DNA of 64,000 nucleotides, taken from Ottelia alismoides. Taxonomy: Eukaryota > Streptophyta > Magnoliopsida > Alismatales > Hydrocharitaceae. A program made the position numbers and the translations under genes. The stretch is taken from the NCBI GenBank assembly GCA_037367405.1, contig JAZKJV010010616.1, positions 769,501 through 833,500 on the forward strand. The letters are read 5' to 3'. Shown in pieces: positions 32,192 to 45,776 of this stretch; positions within the stretch are counted from its first letter, which is position 1; each line of letters starts with the position of its first letter. A model generated the notes under the pieces. The model did not search any database. It worked only from the letters and a program-made list of their open reading frames with translations, and was not told the DNA's origin.

Positions 32192-34269
32192 CATGAGACA
32201 CCTTCCTATAATTAACCTGTGTTATTTCTTCGTAGGTCAAAGAGAGAGAAGATATAATTTGTATTAACATAGAAATCATGAAAGAATTGGGAATGGAGGT
32301 AAATGGTCCCCACTATACTTAGACCTCAGACAACCTAGGTACAAGAGAGATAGGTCATGAAAAAAGAATTAAAGAATCAAAAAGGGTGGGGGCAGGGTGT
32401 GGAGGGGCATTTCCTCCTTATACTTAAGTTCTAAATGTCCTAAGTATAAGAATGATTATTTAGCAAGGAATCGATTGAAAGTATAGAGTGATTCAAGTCA
32501 GTATTCCCCTGTATACGTAAGACTAAGCCATCCTACGTATATTGAAAAAAATACACAACAATGAAAAGAATGACTATGAATTATGAAGAATGAGAATAAA
32601 AATATAGTATACAAGACAAGAAGAGAATAGTCACAACAATCAATATCGGTGTGCCTTGCAGCAAGTGCTATGTTTTATGCTCATCGCCAGACACAAGTAT
32701 AAAGATAAATAAATAATCCAGTCCTATACGATGTTCATAGAACGAACACCATGGAATATTTACAATCTCTATATGAGAATAACAACAAAGAAGCAAATAG
32801 TGATTGAGGATAAGGTGGGTGTTTCTACAAGTAGAATTGATATGTGAGTCAACTCAAGATTTGGTAGTTCAAAGGATTTCTCTAGCTCAAGATGGTGATG
32901 AGTTGAGTTAGAAACACTGGAGAAGAGGAAAGTGGAGAAGGATGGGGGAGAAAGGTGAATCCTCTGCTTTGGTTCGTATCTCAAATGGATGTAAATAATG
33001 GAGTGTGAGAGACTTAGGACTAATTTAAGTATCCAATATCAGAAATTGAGTGATATCATCGAATACAGGAACATGTGGATCTTCCTTGAGTTGTGAGGAT
33101 CGTCAAGGAAGGTGAACACATAATACTCAAGACGAGTCAACCAAATATGTGACATCAACCTACAAATATCCTCACGGACCCGACTAGCAACAGTCTGACT
33201 TGAGGAAGAGAACTAAGGAAAAATCACACATAACATGTCCTCTCTCAAGATAAGAGAGAATCCAACGTAGCACAATATGCATGCACAAAGAAGAATGAGC
33301 CATGATCTGAGTCAAACAAATTAGGCTCGTGTCAATTAGTAATGAGTCGGTATGTGTCCAATATATGAAGTTCAGTGTAAGAGTTTTTGGAACTCCCATC
33401 AAATCGAGAAAGAGAAGGGTGGGAGGAAAGGGACATACAAAAGATTGAGAAGAGGAAGGGGAACTCATACCATGAAAAACAAACATAAACCAACCCACGT
33501 GGATTCGACACTTAAGTGATGTCGTGAAAGTTCAATTTTTAATATTTTCAACTTTTTATGTTATCAACATGCAATCAATATTGCAGGAAGATGACTGAAT
33601 GGTACACTTATAGTCGATGAGAATACACCATTATACTTGTATTAACATAAGGTTTCTCATTCTACACACCGTACGATTCAGAGTTGTTCTCTACCTAGGC
33701 GACAACATGATAATCCTCCTATAACTCTCTACTTCACCCCTTCTATAACCTAAGGGCGAATATCAATAAGTGTCTTGACGACCCATCCAAGGATTTGGGC
33801 ATTATCTTAGGGTATAAAAACTCACTCATAAAAAAACACCTACAAAAATATGAGGTTTTTTGCATATCTGGGACAATGTAGAACAATTACCAATTTTATT
33901 TATGGGTAAAATTTTATTTATGGTCCCTTTTCTTATAATTTTTTATTTACATTTTTAGATAACTTCAATCAGTTTATTGATTTTTTAATTTCTTTATGTC
34001 TTACGTGCTCGAAATTAAAGGAAGTTCAGAAAGGAAATGCAATAAAAAAAGAATGATGGATGGAAAGTCAGGAATGCTCACCTTGCATCTTGGTGCTCTC
34101 CTTGTAGGATGTAATGTTGAATGAATAAACCTAATATTCAAGCAAGGGCAAGTGAAGAAACCATCCTAGCATGATTTTTGCTAGCATCACAACACAAATG
34201 TTATTTGACTTAGTCCAAATGATATATAGGAATAAGAGTATTATAAGGGAGGTTTGGACCTATGATCTA
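30741..34269. other. Intergenic, with decayed gypsy 3'-region motifs
   Basis: No coding sequence. Between 32300 and 32560 the minus strand carries three units about 110 bp apart, each with TTACGTATA- or TAAGTATA-like strings next to a purine run (for example CTAAGTATAGTGGGG). These match units at 48900-49190 and suggest the 3' end of an Athila-like element in minus orientation. Confidence 0.35.
32125..32192. repeat. (TA)n(CA)n compound microsatellite
   Basis: About 56 bp of TA repeats (32125-32181) run directly into an ACACACAC tract ending near 32192. Confidence 0.95.
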
Positions 34270-37200
34270 TGTGACGAATCGAAAAATTATCTGTTTAATT
34301 TAATCAAATTAACGATTAAAAGATGTTCGTTGCAGTCGGACAATTAAGGGTTAATCTAAAACCAAAATTTTAATTCATGTATCAATTAAAGCGAGCGATC
34401 AACTTTTTTTTTACATGGAAAGTCCAAGGTCAAACTCAAGGAGGCAATTGTCTCTTTAGATCATTTTTTAGTCAATCTCGAAGTTAGATTTTCAAAGAAG
34501 TATTTTTTATATTTTTAAATACAATTACTAAATGAATGCAATTTAGCCAAATTCAGGGACTAAAATACAATTTATGATCAAACAATGTCTAAAAATTATG
34601 AAGCTTGATCGGAATGTAAAGTATGATGAAATGAACATAATATTTTTTTTTGAATTTTTAGATGCAACATTACATTCTATGAGTAAATGAATGCAGACAA
34701 TGGGATTTTCAACCATTAATTATAATAAATATTAAATCTACTTATTTTTAGAAATTAAAATTATCTAAAATATATCACTAGGTTGTAAATCTCAAAAAAT
34801 CTTAAACCCTGAAAATATTGAATTTAATATCTATTAAAAATTAATTAGTGAAATACACAAAATGATTTTTATAGAGTAAAATATCATGCAAATAAAATTC
34901 TTTTTGGGCATGATGTAACTCGCAATTAATTTTACGATCCATATATTTTCGGTAATTTTTGAATCTATTGTCAATTTAATATGAATTTCTAAGCGTTGGC
35001 TAGGTAAAAAATGTAATTTATCACACAAAAAATTATTAGTAATTAATCACAGAGCATTAAAAATATCATGAACATGCCACAACGTAAAGAATTATTTTTA
35101 GAACAAAATGCAATTTTTGAATAATAAAATGACGTATGTAGAGGTTCAAAATAAATAGAGAATACAGGGTTCTAAGTGCAATAGCAGAAAATAAAATGAA
35201 CTGTAAAATTCGTGTATAGGGACACAGATGTATTTACTTAACCCTTGGAGGATATGTTTGCAATTTTTCTAGGAGTCACATGCTCCTCCCGTGTCCCTGG
35301 AATGGATGGCCCTCTCTAGTATTAGACTGGAGCTTGGGGGTGCTTTGCAAAGTTTCTAAATGTCACGTGCTTGGCACATGAGGGTCTTCTTGTTCCTCAC
35401 ACCCGACGGGAGAAGGGAGCGGGACTCCTGTCATCAAGGGCAGTCGACCGTCGTCGACAACTAATGACAAAGCTTTGGGCGGAGGCATGCGGTGGTGGCT
35501 GTCGCTGCGGTGTGAGAAGGAGGTGAAACCGCTGCGTGACAGAAGGGCTGTAGTGAGCGGTGCTATAGGTCATTGGTGGTGCAGTTTCCCATCGAAGGCG
35601 ATGGGAATAGGTGGCTGGGTAGAGCGATGGCTGACGATCGTGCAAGGTGCAACGGAGAAGATGTGGTGTTGGTGGCTCCTGGCTGCGGGTGGTTTATGTG
35701 GATGCAGTTGGGCGAGGAAGGCCTGCCGGAGGGAATGGAAGATGGGCCGTCATGCAGCTGCTGCATGACTGGGGCACGTGAGGAGAGACGGTGAACTGTT
35801 GGTGCAGATGGAGATGCGGATGGCGAGATCGATTGAGTAGAAGAAGAAGGCGGAGATACGCGAGTTGATGGTGGTGACTAGGAAACCGAGTATTGGGGAA
35901 AAAGCAGGGGATGAAAAAAAGGGGAAGAAGGGGATTGTTGCCTGAGATGGAGGGTAGAGACGCCACTCCTGTGTTCTCGCCTTAGCCGCGGGCCGAGCAT
36001 GGCGAAGCTCGCCGGAAGAAGTCTATGCCACCGATGGAGGCTGCGGTCACCACCCTCCTGGTGCTCTGTCTTACTCCTTGGAAGATGGCAGATGTTTTGC
36101 TTGAGGTCGCCGATGGTGTACTCATAGGAGAGGTTGGAGAGGGGACAATAACCCGTGGGAATGCGAAGGATAGAGAGTGGGAAGTTGGCAGAAGTTGCGC
36201 AGGTGGGTAGAGGCGGAGGTTGGGACGCGAGTTGACCGGAAAGGGGAACACATGGAGAGAGATGTCACGTGCTAGGCACGTGCGCAGGGAGCATGTGCAA
36301 AGTTTTTTTTATAAAAACGAAATAAAAAGAAGGTCAAAACTGACTAACATGTGGCGGTTTCAGGAGCGGCCACATGTCAGCTCCGGAAAATTCAGAAAAA
36401 GAAATACAATGATAAATAAAAAAGAAATAGCAAACGACCTTAGATAGAAAATTTTATTCACAAAAGTTGCTCGTCTCGACGAGATCTACAACTTTCATGA
36501 AGGGACCAAAAGCAGAAGAGGTCGTCAGTACAAAGTGATGTACATATAATACCTATGTTTTGGGGTTTTGTATTTTTTGTCATTTTTAATTAATAGAAAG
36601 ATTGAGAAAAATTATGATAAAATCTTAGATAATATTTACACAATAATATATATTTTGGATTTTTAATAAATAATAAAATAGGGAAATAAAATAAAGTGGA
36701 AATCAGGAGATATATATACAGACTCCCAATGGACACTCAGATTCAGTCAGTTTCTTTGATTTCAGTCTTATTTTGGATTTCAATTTTTGTGGATTTTAAT
36801 AAGACTTTCATCATAGAATATAAATGAAAAAGGAATCAAATAAAAGGGTTAAGTATGTACATAAAATAATAGGTCAAAAACTGCTAAAATACAAAATACG
36901 CAAAAGAGGCCTAAAACTCAACTTTCACATACGAGCTTCGATTTTTATGAAATTGATCTTGTATTGAAGGTCTTTGAATATATATTATTTTAAAAGTGAG
37001 TAGACCTAAATCGAACACTGTGTGAGGAAGATATGAGCATTTTAGTCTGTCTAGTCTGAAAGTGAAGTTTTCTCTCACGGGCCAATTATTTGAGTTAGTA
37101 ATATGTACACAATGGAGGTGATTTGAGGTCGATTGGAGTTAGTATGAATTAACTAAAAATACATGAAGTGAGGTGAAAATGTGAACATGATTATGAATGC

Positions 37201-37341
37201 AATTATGAGTGCTAAAATGCAAATATTAATTCTAAGTGTATGAATGGTAAAATGCAGAATAAATGATGAAATGAAGCTAATTGCTTGGAAACGAAGCTCT
37301 ATTACTAACTTTTAGTGTGATGAATCACAGATTCATCACTC
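34270..37341 (+). repeat. Diverged LTR-like block, copy B
   Basis: Same layout as 700-3466. AAGTCCAAGGTCAAACTCAA lies near 34422; a GC-rich core follows at 35270-36270; AGATCTACAACTTTCATG lies at 36481-36498, a phrase common in plant LTRs and also present near 59005. The block ends with TGATGAATCACAGATTCATCA. The GC-rich core holds overlapping open frames on both strands with no recognisable domain. The boundaries are approximate. Confidence 0.3.
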
Positions 37342-37912
37342 TGCAATACAATCAAATAGATATCCTAGAAAACTCTACCAAGCACATAAAATAAAGAAAA
37401 ATAAAATACTGAAGACACAGAAGGCCGTAAATAAAGGAAAAAAGGTGAAATGACTAAATAGATGTGAGGCCTTGATGAAGCCATGTTTCATATACCATAG
37501 AGATAAAACTTGAGCTGCATTCCTTAATAAATATACTCATTCATGGATTTATAATTTTTTTATAATTATGCATTTGTAAATAAGAATCACTTTCGATCAC
37601 GTGAAAACTACTAAAATTTTCCAAAAGGAAAAGAAAAAAATAAGATTCAAGACATAATAAGTATAAATACATGCTATCCGAGAAACCATGGGAAATAAGC
37701 ATGCAAGGCCTAGATTCAACTCTCATCTGAAAATCGAGGTCATATGTCTTAATCAACTCAATAATTAGTAAGAAAATAAGGAAATAAAAATACACATAAA
37801 ATGAAAAAACACATCTTTTTAGAATAGGCACAAACTTTAATGATTCCATTTTTCTTTACATGTTTAATGTTGCATCAATTTTATAAAATGTGTAGAAAAT
37901 GTAAAAATGAAT

Positions 37913-39648
37913 TGATGATTACATTATATATTGATATAATATGATCAAATTATGTAAAGAACAGCCTCAATATTTGACATATAATCTCCAATTGCATACA
38001 ATTGACATGTTATTTATTCCATATGCACATCAGAGAAAACCATCTTAATTACACATAATCGATCAAACCTTTGCATAAGTTGACAGATCACGGTTATATA
38101 TCCGGATAAAATATTGTCGAAAGTCTCTATTTATATATTATTTATGGATTAATATCGTAACATCATGTTGAAAACTAAAATTTCTTATCATCCTTATTAA
38201 TTATCTAAATATGACCTAAATAATTATCTATATAAACTAAGCAAATCATATTTATATTTATTATAGTAAGGGAGAACATATCATTGGATTATAACATTGA
38301 ATTTAATCAATATCCAACACATCGACTTAATCAATTTGGTTCTACATTTTCCCTTACCATTTTATATTGGAAAGAAAAGAGGAGGACAAATTGTGAAATT
38401 TTCCCACTCATGCACCCCATAATGGCCTCTCCCTTCCCCATGTCCATAGAGCCTCCTACTTATCCCACCTTCCCCATGCACATAATTCCCATGCACATAT
38501 AATCCATTTTTGTCTTTATGTGCATGAGACTCTTTATGTGTAATCACACATGACAAGTATAAAGAGGCACCCTCTCCCTCAACACAACCCCTCTCCCTAC
38601 CCGCTACCTCATATTCTCTCCCCTCCGAACATGTGTTCTCCCTCCCTACGCATATGTCTTCTCTTTTGATAGTCCATTTTCCTGCGAACGTCTCTCTCTG
38701 CAGGTCTCATTCTCCCTAACAACCCCATCTATCTCTTGCCAAAGGCACCTCCTCCCTCGCGGCCAGCAGCTCGAGTATTTCTTTGATGTGCGCATCCTCT
38801 TCCCACAAGGCAAGCAGGCAGTAGTCAACCTCCTTGACGCCGACCACCTTCCCCGCACACTCCATCCCACGTTCCCTCCACGACGATCAACCTCCCCGCG
38901 GCTCCAACAGCTCCAGCCTGCGGCTCCCCGCACGTGACTCGTGGCTAGCAATTTCTATTCTCCAAGAGCGCGAGCAACCCACACACAAAGCTTCTCCTCT
39001 CACGCATTCCAGCTCGCGACAACTTCCTTACGCACCTCCCCATGCTCCTGTGCAAGCCAGCATCCAGCGTGATCGTCGTCGCCGCCATCATCGTCACCAT
39101 TCCGCATCCGGATAGAGAAGCACCTTCTTTCTTATTTTTACATCTCTCTTGCACTTTGTTATGGTAGTAACTCTTGTTTAAGTTAAATTTGGTGAAACAA
39201 CTAATTGGTAACATCTTTTATCTATTCTAGTTTATTTCTCACCAAATGTATCTCAACTCTCATATATTTTATTACATCTTAAAATCTTACAAGTACCTCT
39301 CAATTTTTCCTTACTAAGTTGCAAGTTATCCTTCATTTCCTCACTTAGTTACATTCACATCCACATTTATTTATTCTAAGTTGTGGAAAATATTTTCACC
39401 GCAGATCACATTCTCTCATAATTTTTCTTTGGTTGCGAGAGATAAAAATTCAGATCAACTTTGGAAGAAGAACAAAAAATTGTGAATATGCGTAGTCCAT
39501 GTGGATACGAACCTCTACTTGCACTATACAACTCATATTTTTTCCAACATGCTTGTAGTTGTAATATTATTTGTTTAATTGCGGTTTTTCGTGGAACAAC
39601 AACGACTTCATAAAATTATCTTTTTAAACCGCCAAAATCGTGTCATCA
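37913..39648 (+). repeat. 5' LTR of an Athila-like Ty3/gypsy element
   Basis: It begins TGATGATTACATTATATA and ends GTGTCATCA, with TGATGA/TCATCA as terminal inverted repeats. A TATA box (TATAAAGAGG) lies at 38558-38567, followed by a GC-rich leader. The start, TATA region and end (CGTGGAACAACAACGACTTC onward) all match the inverted LTR at 59621-61150. The primer site follows directly. Its left edge could be 3 bp to the right. Confidence 0.85.
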
Positions 39649-39672
39649 TTTTGGCACCGTTGCCGTGGAGTT
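39649..39672 (+). other. gypsy primer binding site
   Basis: TTTTGGCACCGTTGCCGTGG directly follows the LTR. It resembles the TGGCGCCGTTGCCGGGGA primer site typical of the Athila/Tat branch of plant Ty3/gypsy elements. Confidence 0.85.
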
Positions 39673-40474
39673 GTCAACATGTACAATTTTTTTCTTCATC
39701 CTTAACTTGTTTTCGATATTTTAATTCGTGCATTTTTTTATTTCAGGTACTTGAACCCCGAAAAATAAAAAAAAGAAAAATTCATGCATTTTTTAGCAAA
39801 CTTCTAATCTGTTCTAAGTGATTTTTTGCAATATTTCTCCCCTTCTCGGAAAATCTCGCCATGAGAAGGACAAAACATTACGGATTTAGCGCCAGAAGTA
39901 CTGTGAGCTCCCTTTTTCACTTAGTCATTCCAAGATTTACATTTCTTACATTTGTTTGCGCATCGAATTAAACTGAAAAAAAACTAAAAAAGAGTTCTTG
40001 ATTGCATCATCTCTGTGGTCTTCTCCCTCTGATAACCTAATTCAAAGACCACTATAATTGTACTTGATCACATTAAAAAGATAAGCTTGAAAGATCGCCG
40101 TAGTGATTCGAGCGAAAGAGGACAAAAATTTGAATGCTTGTTTGATGCACATGGTGAATGACACAAAACTCACAAGCACATAGAACTCTAGGATAGAGAC
40201 AAAAATCCCTGGTGCTGCGTGGGATTGAAGAGAGAAATCGTAACTCCTCGACGCGTTGGGCACACGTTCTTGTGGGAAGAGCAAATCATTGGTCTGAGTA
40301 CCGCACCCTGGACCCCCAGCCGGATTAGGACATCGATTCCTCACAATCTTCACACCCACCTCTTCATTAATGACTCTTAATTCTCTGATAACATTTGTTG
40401 AATCACTAAATTAAAATCGAAAAGATAACCGCTTCCACGGTAATTTTTGAGTGAGTTGGTGAATCAACAACTTG
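39673..40474 (+). other. Leader of the gypsy element
   Basis: Untranslated sequence between primer site and gag. The frame 40042-40359 on the minus strand has no known domain. Nothing else is seen. Confidence 0.5.
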
Positions 40475-41856
40475 TCTGGTGTTTGTGCTGTGTATGCAAG
40501 GTCGTAGGTCTCTGAACAATCCATTACAACAACCTTTAGATTACGATCCGATCTATAGACCAAAATCTCACCCATCTTGTTCGAGTGAAAAATCTGAGAA
40601 CACATCCGATATAGCTGATTTGGGAGAAGAAAACTGTCCGAGTCCCATGGACCTCATCCTCCAACAATTATAGCTTCTGAGAGAGGAAAACACCACCATT
40701 CGCCGAGTCATAACTCCTCTGAATAGGGGACCACCCATAAGCACACATTACAATCCGGCCCTGGAAGATCCAGTTCATTGGGTTCATATCCCACCTGAGG
40801 TAGCAGAATTTGAAATCAAATCTACATCCATCGCTCTGATCCCAAAATTTTAGGGGATCGAAAGTGAAGACCCTTTTCTTCATATCCAAGATTTTTGAAC
40901 AATGTGTGACACAATGAGTATCCCTGGGATAGAAAAAGAGTACATCTTCATGAAGGCCTTCACATTCTCTCTAAAAGAACAAGCTCAACAGTGATTGAGG
41001 AATTATGGGATCCCTATCACTTCATGGGATACCTTGAGAGAAGCCTTTATAAAAAAAATTCTTCCCCGTAGGAAAAATCAATGCTCTGAGACAAGCCATA
41101 TCTTCCTTCAAACAGAAGACCAACAAACCCATTCACGAGGCTTGGGAATGTTTCAAAGAGCTACTTAGGAAATGCCCTCATCATGCAATCCCGAAGTGGA
41201 AATTAGTTCAACTATTCTATGAGGGCATAGACACATATTTCAAGAGAGTCATAGATGGATCATGTGATGGTAACTATATTAGCCGTGACGAACATTTTGT
41301 ATGGATATTATTTGAGAACACGGTTGACAACTCAGAGAACATCTCTTCCATTGAGAAATATAGCGGCCATATGAAACCGGTACACAAAGTCAACGAAGAG
41401 AAAACCATCAATGAGTCGATCGATGAAAATTATTGGAAAACTCTCTCCAGGCAAATGGACCTTATGACCCAAGCCATAGGAAAATTGGCTATGAACAATG
41501 TCTCGAACAACGTTTGTGGTGTCATTTCTAATCCCATCATTCAAGATGTTGGCCACACCCCATTCACCTATAATCAAGACATGACCCCTGAGACTGTGAA
41601 TTGGGTACAAAGAAATCAAGGAGGGTCATATTCGAACACCCAAAATTCAGGATGGAGAGAACAACCGAATACTTGGTGGAAAGGACAATACAACAACCAC
41701 TACCAACCCAAACAACCGATAGCACCACCAGTGACCCAACTACCCACTAATGCTATGAATTTTGACGCATTGCCTCAAGCTATACAACAACTTGCCATAG
41801 CACAACAACAAGCCACTGAAGCTCAACAACAAGCCAACTCTGAGAATGCCCGATAA
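40475..41856 (+). pseudogene. Athila-like gag
   Basis: In the plus frames, after a short N-terminal segment, gag signatures appear: MKAFTFSLKEQAQQ and TSWDTLREAFIKK (about 40955-41050), then CFKELLRKCPHHAIP and LVQLFYEGID (about 41150-41230). The last part (41371-41856) is open and glutamine/asparagine-rich (SYSNTQNSGWREQPNTWWK). Stops and at least one frame change interrupt the first two thirds. Confidence 0.8.
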
Positions 41857-42551
41857 TTTGCCGAGATCAGATCTTACATCCCAGCCGTGTCACCTCAACC
41901 TCTGCTAAATCCCAACACCATCAAGGCTAGCTCATCTGGAGTACTCCAAACTCCACCACCTATTGGGTCTTTTACCTCACCACCTAGCTTCTAAAACCAA
42001 AATAAAGGATTTTTCACACCTTCTAGGACAAACCATTCAAACCAAGGGACCACACAACAAGCACCTAGAAATTAAGTGAATTTCAAAACCTCAAACCATT
42101 CAAACCAATCTGCTAATGCTGTAACTCCGAGAAACGGGAAACCACATCTGCTTTCACTAGACTGGTTGCTTCTGAGGATCAAATAGAAATTGAAGAAGAG
42201 ATTAATGATGAAGAAGAACCAATTGAGATAGCCATGCTTCCTCATTCCTCCCCAACCATAATCATCCCCTTTCCTGGAGTTCTTCACCGAAGGAAGACTC
42301 GATCATCCACCATCGATCCAGAGCTAGAAAAACTGTTCTCAATCAATATCATCGAAATCCCGCTCCTGAAAGCCCTCGAATAAGTCCCAGCCTTCTCTCG
42401 CTTCTTAAAGGAAGAATGCACACCAAAACGGAAATCAAAGGGAAAGATTAAGAAAGACCAAGAAGAGACTGAAAAGTATGTTCTCCTACAAGCCACATCA
42501 AATGCCATTTCTCAATTCCTGCCCATCAAGAGGAACGATCCAGGGACACCC

Positions 42552-42992
42552 TTGGTTAAATGCATAATCGAGGACTTAACTTTCGAGCACACTCTGTTGG
42601 ATAATGACGCCATGATTAATCTCCTCCCTATTGCTATCCTAGAGCACTTTGACTTAGGGAAACTAAAATCGGTCTCGATGATTTTACAAATGGCTAATCA
42701 TTCGGTGAAGAGACCAATAGGACTTCTTGAGGATGTCATAGTCACCGTTCAAGGACATCAATTTCCTGTGGACTTCGTTGTGATTGATATGGATCTAGCT
42801 AACACACTGAGTGAAACACCCATCATTCTGGGAAGATCCTTCTTAGCTACTGCTAAAGCACATTTTAATTATGAGAAAGGAAAAGTAGAATTTAAAATCA
42901 ATGGCATGTCGTCCCTGTTGATCTTGTCATACCCACTTCTGTTGACTCGAGACCGAAATCTGTGGTTGGATAGAGAATTATGTTATCCTTGA
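42552..42992 (+). pseudogene. gypsy aspartic protease
   Basis: The frame encodes a pepsin-like retroviral protease fold: LDNDAMINLLP stands where the family has the active-site D-x-G-A-S-I-N block, followed by VIDMDL and PIILGRSFLATA. The usual active-site glycine and serine are replaced, so activity is doubtful. The link from gag (41857-42551) is broken by stops. Confidence 0.75.
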
Positions 42993-43299
42993 CATACAAA
43001 ATGACTTTGTTCCTATCCATCTCTCCAATGATCCTTTAGAGGTTAGTCTGAACACCTAGAGATCCACTTATAAGAATACCTCTCATGAAATTGCCACATA
43101 AGATCTAAATCTCGTACTCGAAGCTCCACCATGCCCTCTCACCGGACAAGAAATTGATGAGCTTGATAATCCCTGGGACACACTAAACTCCGAACTTGCA
43201 CCAACCTCAGCCATGATCATCCCCATGATGGAGCCACCTTTTGATACCATTTCGTTGATAGAGTTATCAGAATAAACTACACCTCTGACTCCACCAACA

Positions 43300-45776
43300 C
43301 CCATTATCGAATTGAAATCCCTACCCCAAGATCTGAAGTATGCTTTCCTTGATGATGCACAGACTCTACCCGTCATCATCAATGCCAGCCTAGATCACAC
43401 TAAGGAAAGCCAACTCATGGAGGTTTTGAAAAGAAATTCCCAGGCCATTGGATGGAAGATGACTGATTTGAAAGGAATAAGTCCGACATTCTGCACACAC
43501 TACATATACTAGGAAAATAACAGTAAACCCTCTCAAGAAATGCAAAGACGGTTGAATCCTAATCTACGAGAGGTTGTGCAGAATGAAATATACAAGTGGT
43601 CGAGTGCAAGCATTATTTATCCTATTGCTGATAGTCCTTGGATCAATCCTCTCCAGGTTGTCCTCAAGAAAGCTGGATTGGCAATTGTTAAAAATGAAAA
43701 AGGAGAGTACATACCCACCCAAGTAGCCACATTTTGGAGAGTCTATGTCGATTATAGAAAACTCAACAAGGCTACCTGAAAAGATCATTTTGCGTTGCCG
43801 TTCATTGACCAAATCATCGAGAAGCTAGCAGGAAAAGAATTCTTCTATTTTTTGGATGGATATTCCGATTTTAACCAAGTGGCCATAGCACTAGAAGATC
43901 AAGACAAAACCACTTTCACTTGTCCATTTGGGACTTATGCCTTTCGCCGCATGCCTTTCGGATTATGTAATGCCCCAGCAACCTTTCAAAGATGCATGAT
44001 GGGAATTTTCACCGATATGATCGGTGATTTCATGGAAGTATTTATGGACGATTTCTCTGTTTTTGGGGACTCCTTTGAGGAAACATTCTGATTTTTGGAT
44101 AGAGTCCTATAAAAATGCATTGAAGTAAACGTAATATCATCTTGGGAGAAATCACACTTCATGGTGAAGTAAGAGATTGTGGTGGTACATATTGTGTCAA
44201 AGAAAGGGATGGAGGTGGATCTATTGAAAATTGAGACCATCACCCACTTAGGTCCACCCGTGAATGTAAAAGGAGTTCAATCCTTCCCAGGTCACGTAGG
44301 TTTTTACCGCTGATTTAACAAGGATTTCTCAAAAATCTCCCGCCCTCTCACCAAACTACTTGAAAAGGACAAAGATTTCACATTCACCGAGGAAGCATAC
44401 AAGTCCTTCAATACACTAAGGAAAATCATCACTGAAGCACCCATACCACAAATCCCTGATTGGAACTGTGAATTTGAAATCATGTGTGATGCTTCTGATT
44501 ATGCTGTTGGGGCAGTATTGGGTCAAAGGAAAGATGGAAAATCCTATGCCATCCACTATACCAGCAAGACCTTGGACGATGCTCAAATGAACTACACTGA
44601 CTGAGAAAGAACTGCTCGCTGTGGTATTTTCGCTAGAGAAATTTTGATCTTACATCTTAGGGTCTCATATCATAATCTACATAGACCACTCTTCTCTCAA
44701 ATACCTCTTCACAAAGAAATATGCCAAGCCTAGACTGATTAGGTGGGTGTTGTTGTTACAAAAATTTAATCTAGAAATCCGAGATAAAGTAGGAGCAAAG
44801 AATGTTGTAGCTGATCACTTATCGAGGCCCCCTCATCATCTTCACCAATCGATAACGTGGTCCCAATTTATGAAAGTTTTCCTGATGAGAATATAATGTC
44901 TTTCTCTCATCTCCTTTGGTATGCGGACATCGTGAATTACTCTTCCACATTTCCTAATGACTGACCTAAACATAAGAGAGACAAAACCAAAGACCAAGCT
45001 CGATACTATCACTGGGATGACCCTTTACTCTTCAAAGAGGGCACTAATTTAATTTGGTGACATTGTATCCCTGAATCTGAAGTCTCTAGTGTCCTATCTC
45101 ACTACCACACTTCTGGGTGTGGAGGACACCATTTAGGGAAGCCTACAGCCACTAAGGTCTTACAATATGGTTTCTACTGGCCTACACTCTTTAAGGATGC
45201 TCATAATTTTGCTCAATCTTGTCCTGCCTGTCAGACCAATAGAACAATGACTCGACGCAACATGATGCCCCTCCAACCCGTACATATAGTCGAAATCTTT
45301 GATACTCGAGGAATAGATTTCATGGGACCTTTAATCACTTCACAAGGCTATCAACACATCCTACTCGCTGTTGACTACGTATCCCATTGGGTTGAAGCCA
45401 TTCCCACTCGCGCTGCTGATAGCGCCACCATTGCCAAATTCCTGACCAACCTTTTCTCTGGATTTGGATTACCAAAGGTGGTCATTAGTGATGGTGGAAC
45501 CCACTTTCTGACCCATTTATTTCTACCAGTGGGAGGATCCACATCTATTTCGAGAGGGAGTAGATTGCATCTACATGAGGTTTATACCTTAGGAGGAGAC
45601 CAAAGGTGTCCTATACCACTGTCACAAGTTTTGAGTCGATAGACACCATTCTAGAAAGATAACTGCAACAAAAGCACTCCAATGTGGCCTTTGGTGGCCA
45701 ACTCTATTCAAGGATGCAATTGATTATGTCAAGAAATGTACTGACTGTCAAAGAATGGTCGAAAACATCAGTATGA
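43300..45776 (+). pseudogene. gypsy RT, RNase H and integrase, unit 1
   Basis: RT begins near 43540 (NPLQVVLKK, YVDYRKLNKAT) and continues with FFYFLDGYSDFNQ, RRMPFGLCNAPATFQ and the active-site VFMDDFSVFG. RNase H follows ([19 protein letters not shown]) and then integrase: zinc finger HTSGCGGHHLGKP..CPACQ, core GIDFMGP and VVISDGGTHF. After about 45535 the sequence changes abruptly to another integrase type. Several stops (after NKAT, after EETF, in FYR*FNKDF) show it is dead. 43703-45776 is the first copy of a tandem duplication. Confidence 0.88.

Noticed and set aside
32076..32279. Open frame with an (IY)n stretch
   Set aside because: It is a translation of the TA microsatellite.
38646..39115. 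Overlapping open frames on both strands
   Set aside because: They fall in the GC-rich leader part of an LTR; no domain and equal openness in both directions.
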